DNA from: Actinomycetes bacterium
GTDB lineage: Bacteria > Actinomycetota > Acidimicrobiia > Acidimicrobiales > RAAP-2
DNA: 8,991 bases
Assembly (NCBI GenBank): GCA_021802025.1
Contig: JAKABC010000062.1
Coordinates: 1 to 8,991, forward strand
Reading direction: 5' to 3'
Made by a program: the position numbers and the translations under genes. Numbering within the stretch: position 1 is the stretch's first letter; the number at the start of each line of letters is the position of its first letter. The notes below the pieces were generated by a model. The model did not search any database. It saw nothing but the letters and a program-made list of their open reading frames with translations, and was not told the origin of the DNA. Positions 7,574 to 8,991 of the stretch are shown here, piece by piece.

Positions 7574-7896
7574 GTGGCTCTGAACTTCGACCAGGCGCGA
7601 GCGCTGGCCCTCGAGCTTCCCGGTGCCGTCGAACTCCCCACCACGACATTGTCTCGTTCGGAGTGGGCGGGCGGATCTTCGCGACGGCCCCCGACTCGAC
7701 GTGCATGCGCGTCATGGTCGACGAGGTTCGGGTCCTCGAACTCGTGGCTCGCGAGCCCGGGGTGTACCGCACGGTGCACTGGGGACGACGGGTGGCGGCC
7801 GTGGCCGTCGACCTGGTCCGTGCCGAGCGCGACGACGTGCGCGAACTCCTTGAGGAAGCGTGGCGACGGCGCTCGAGCGTCGCTGGCCATGGTTAG
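7574..7896 (+). pseudogene. MmcQ/YjbR family protein, apparent single-base frameshift
   Basis: Two reading frames together make one protein of about 107 residues. The first (from GTG 7574) gives N-F-D-Q-A-R-A-L-A-L-E-L-P-G-A-V-E-L-P. The second, one frame back, gives H-D-I-V-S-F-G-V-G-G-R-I-F-A-T-A-P, then M-R-V-M-V, the typical W-G-R-R-V-A-A-V-A-V and a closing helix E-L-L-E-E-A-W-R-R-R. This is the layout of small MmcQ/YjbR (CyaY-like fold) proteins. The switch lies at the CCCC run 7636-7639; one extra C would restore L-P-H-H-D-I. Family members are often annotated as DNA-binding, but the role here is unknown. Because the rest is intact, a sequencing error or very recent mutation is as likely as true decay. 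No programmed slippery heptamer is visible. Confidence 0.75.
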
Positions 7897-8088
7897 CGCC
7901 GGAGCAGCCATCGGGGCTGTTAAGTCGGTGCCCGCGACAGCACCCTCGAAGGGACGCCACCGCTGACGCCGTCCACGCGCGTGGGGAGTGGATGTCGACA
8001 GGCCGCGCTCGAATGAGCGATATGACAGTGAACTCGGGCTCGAACAGCTGTGGACCCAGACCACACTCTCGGCTTCTTCCCCCCGGGG
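7897..8088. other. Stretch without a supported gene
   Basis: No frame here has convincing coding character. The region contains a perfect 12-bp palindrome CCACGCGCGTGG at 7973-7984 with no T-run after it, so it is not a classic terminator, and CCCCGGGG at 8081-8088. A short plus-strand frame from GTG 7988 to TAG 8092 (34 residues, R-S-N-E-R-Y-D-S-E-L-G-L-E-Q-L-W) is open, but has no homology I recognise. Base composition becomes less GC-rich here than further left. Confidence 0.5.
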
Positions 8089-8862
8089 CTAGGAGTAGTC
8101 GTGGACGTGGGTGACGTGGACCGCGCGGGTCGTGATCCCGTCGTCGATTAGCAAAACGAGCGACTCACCAACGGCGTGTCGGCGAATCGCGCTCTGGATG
8201 TCCGCGACCGTTTGAACCGGTCGTCCATCGATCTCGAGCAGTCGCTGACCACCGCGGCAGCCAGCGTCGGCGAGCTGACTAGAGGCGCGCGGGTTCGGAA
8301 TCGAGAAGCCCGTCGGATGGACACCCTCGTCGATCTCGCGCAGGTGTCGAGTGGCGATGGAGCGTCCGACGGCGACGCACCCGCACAGGCCGAGGCTGCA
8401 CATTGGACAGACGCAGTGGCACTCCAGGTCACGATCGGCGAGCTGGGACACGACGACGCTCGAGAGGTCCTCGGCGATGCGAAACGCCGCGTCAGCGTAG
8501 TGCTGCTGGTAGGTCGGAGCGAGCTCTCGCAGCGCCGGGTCAAAGAGGCGAAGGGCCATCGTGGCGAGTCGCGCGTAGCGAAGTGCCCCGACGGTGCATA
8601 CCGCGTACGTGTCGAAAGGCTCCGTTGACGAGGCGTCGGGGGCCGCTGCGTTAAGGGTGGACGTCGCGGGCGAACTAGGGGGTCGTTCTTTGAACTCGAG
8701 CGGGTCCAGGTGCTCGCGCGAGTAGTCGAGCAGCCCGTCGATATGGGTGACCGCGATGCTGGTCAGATTGAAAAAGACGCGACCAGCGCGCGTGGTGGCG
8801 TGTTCCCACTCGAGTAGCGACGCAATCTCCTGGCCCAGAGCGTCGAGACGGGACACACTCAT
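8089..8862 (-). CDS. Hypothetical protein with Cys-rich metal-binding cluster and C-terminal PDZ-like domain
   Basis: A 257-residue protein with no signal peptide or membrane segment. Residues 1-60 are helical and partly hydrophobic (R-V-F-F-N-L-T-S-I-A-V-T-H-I-D-G-L-L-D-Y). Residues 61-80 are a Ser/Pro/Ala linker. Residues 85-145 form a second helical region (V-G-A-L-R-Y-A-R-L-A-T-M-A-L-R-L-F). Residues 148-162 hold six cysteines in C-x-C-x-C-x2-C-x4-C-x-C, with His149 and later His173, an apparent metal site. Residues about 194-254 look like a PDZ domain (Q-L-A-D-A-G, L-L-E-I-D-G-R-P-V, V-A-D-I-Q-S-A-I, G-E-S-L-V-L-L-I-D-D-G). The function is unknown; a peptide-binding sensor is one guess. 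Codon use is visibly less G/C-biased than in the neighbours. The ATG follows AAG and a nine-G run ending 2 nt before it. Confidence 0.78.
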   Translation of the reverse strand: MSVSRLDALGQEIASLLEWEHATTRAGRVFFNLTSIAVTHIDGLLDYSREHLDPLEFKERPPSSPATSTLNAAAPDASSTEPFDTYAVCTVGALRYARLATMALRLFDPALRELAPTYQQHYADAAFRIAEDLSSVVVSQLADRDLECHCVCPMCSLGLCGCVAVGRSIATRHLREIDEGVHPTGFSIPNPRASSQLADAGCRGGQRLLEIDGRPVQTVADIQSAIRRHAVGESLVLLIDDGITTRAVHVTHVHDYS

Positions 8863-8991
8863 GACCCCCCCCCTTCTTCTACGACGCCTAAGTATTTCAA
8901 TGTGTGGGCTGCGGAGTCGACTGGAGTCCGTCGTTTCCGGAGGTTCCCTCGGTGAGGGTGGTGGCGCGAAGAGCGGAGTCGGTTACGGGCG
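8863..8991. other. Right-edge region upstream of the Cys/PDZ gene, with two competing partial frames
   Basis: The region includes the nine-C run (8865-8873) and the AT-rich patch TAAGTATTTCAAT (8889-8901), a plausible promoter for either strand. On the plus strand GGAGG (8939-8943) lies 8 nt before a GTG at 8952 with an open frame (V-R-V-V-A-R-R-A-E-S-V-T-G) to the window end, so a gene may begin here. On the minus strand a frame is open from the edge to a TGA that overlaps the Cys/PDZ ATG as ATGA, ending in A-H-T-L-K-Y-L-G-V-V-E-E-G-G-G-S. I cannot decide between them. Confidence 0.3.

Noticed and set aside
7636..7642. Programmed -1 frameshift in the YjbR-family gene
   Set aside because: There is no X-XXY-YYZ slippery heptamer in the right phase and no obvious downstream stimulatory structure; a lost C is simpler.
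7973..7984. CCACGCGCGTGG palindrome as a Rho-independent terminator
   Set aside because: The stem is short with no loop and no T-run follows on either strand.
8176..8628. Plus-strand open frame antisense to the Cys/PDZ gene
   Set aside because: It lacks a ribosome-binding site and recognisable motifs; the minus-strand frame has a Cys cluster and a PDZ-like pattern.

Overview
The window is very GC-rich DNA (roughly 70% G+C) with strongly G/C-ending codons, many GTG starts, a DUF3039 protein and probable leaderless promoters (TANNNT about 6-7 nt before a GTG). Together these point to a chromosomal segment of an actinomycete-type bacterium (Actinomycetota). An Acidimicrobiia-like lineage is possible but cannot be shown from this sequence alone. 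I see no rRNA or tRNA gene, CRISPR array, insertion sequence, integrase or phage gene.

Left part (1-3322). The window opens in the last 95 codons of a CaiB/BaiF (alpha-methylacyl-CoA racemase-type) CoA-transferase. Tail-to-tail with it are two small minus-strand genes: a stand-alone Lrp/AsnC ligand-binding (RAM) domain protein and a basic CxxC/WHIG protein. From a 34-bp divergent start region a plus-strand operon runs right: DUF3039 protein, class I glutamine amidotransferase, TrmA/RumA-type 5-methyluridine methyltransferase with an Fe-S cysteine set, and a 91-aa orphan protein with a HicA-like look. Spacings are 4 bp, a 4-bp GTGA overlap, and 11 bp.

Middle (3319-5259). A minus-strand pair comprises a c-di-GMP phosphodiesterase (EAL domain with all key residues, plus a C-terminal CBS-like half) and a DUF1059 small protein, coupled by an ATGA overlap. 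Divergent from it is a small HEAT-repeat-like protein.

Right part (5260-8991). A full-length bifunctional catalase-peroxidase (KatG) lies on the minus strand. A perfect 18-bp palindrome sits in its upstream region, shared with a divergent MmcQ/YjbR-family gene that carries an apparent one-base frameshift. Beyond a 190-bp stretch without a supported gene comes a minus-strand protein of unknown function with a dense cysteine cluster and a C-terminal PDZ-like domain. It has less GC-biased codons, and a nine-G run forms its ribosome-binding region.

Genes are packed tightly, and several convergent pairs share one CTAG as both stop codons, so I see no room for classic terminators there. Themes are RNA modification, c-di-GMP turnover and peroxide defence. 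I found no convincing new defence or mobile system. The least-explained items are the Cys-cluster/PDZ protein with its G9 leader, the leaderless divergent promoter pair, and the katG palindrome.
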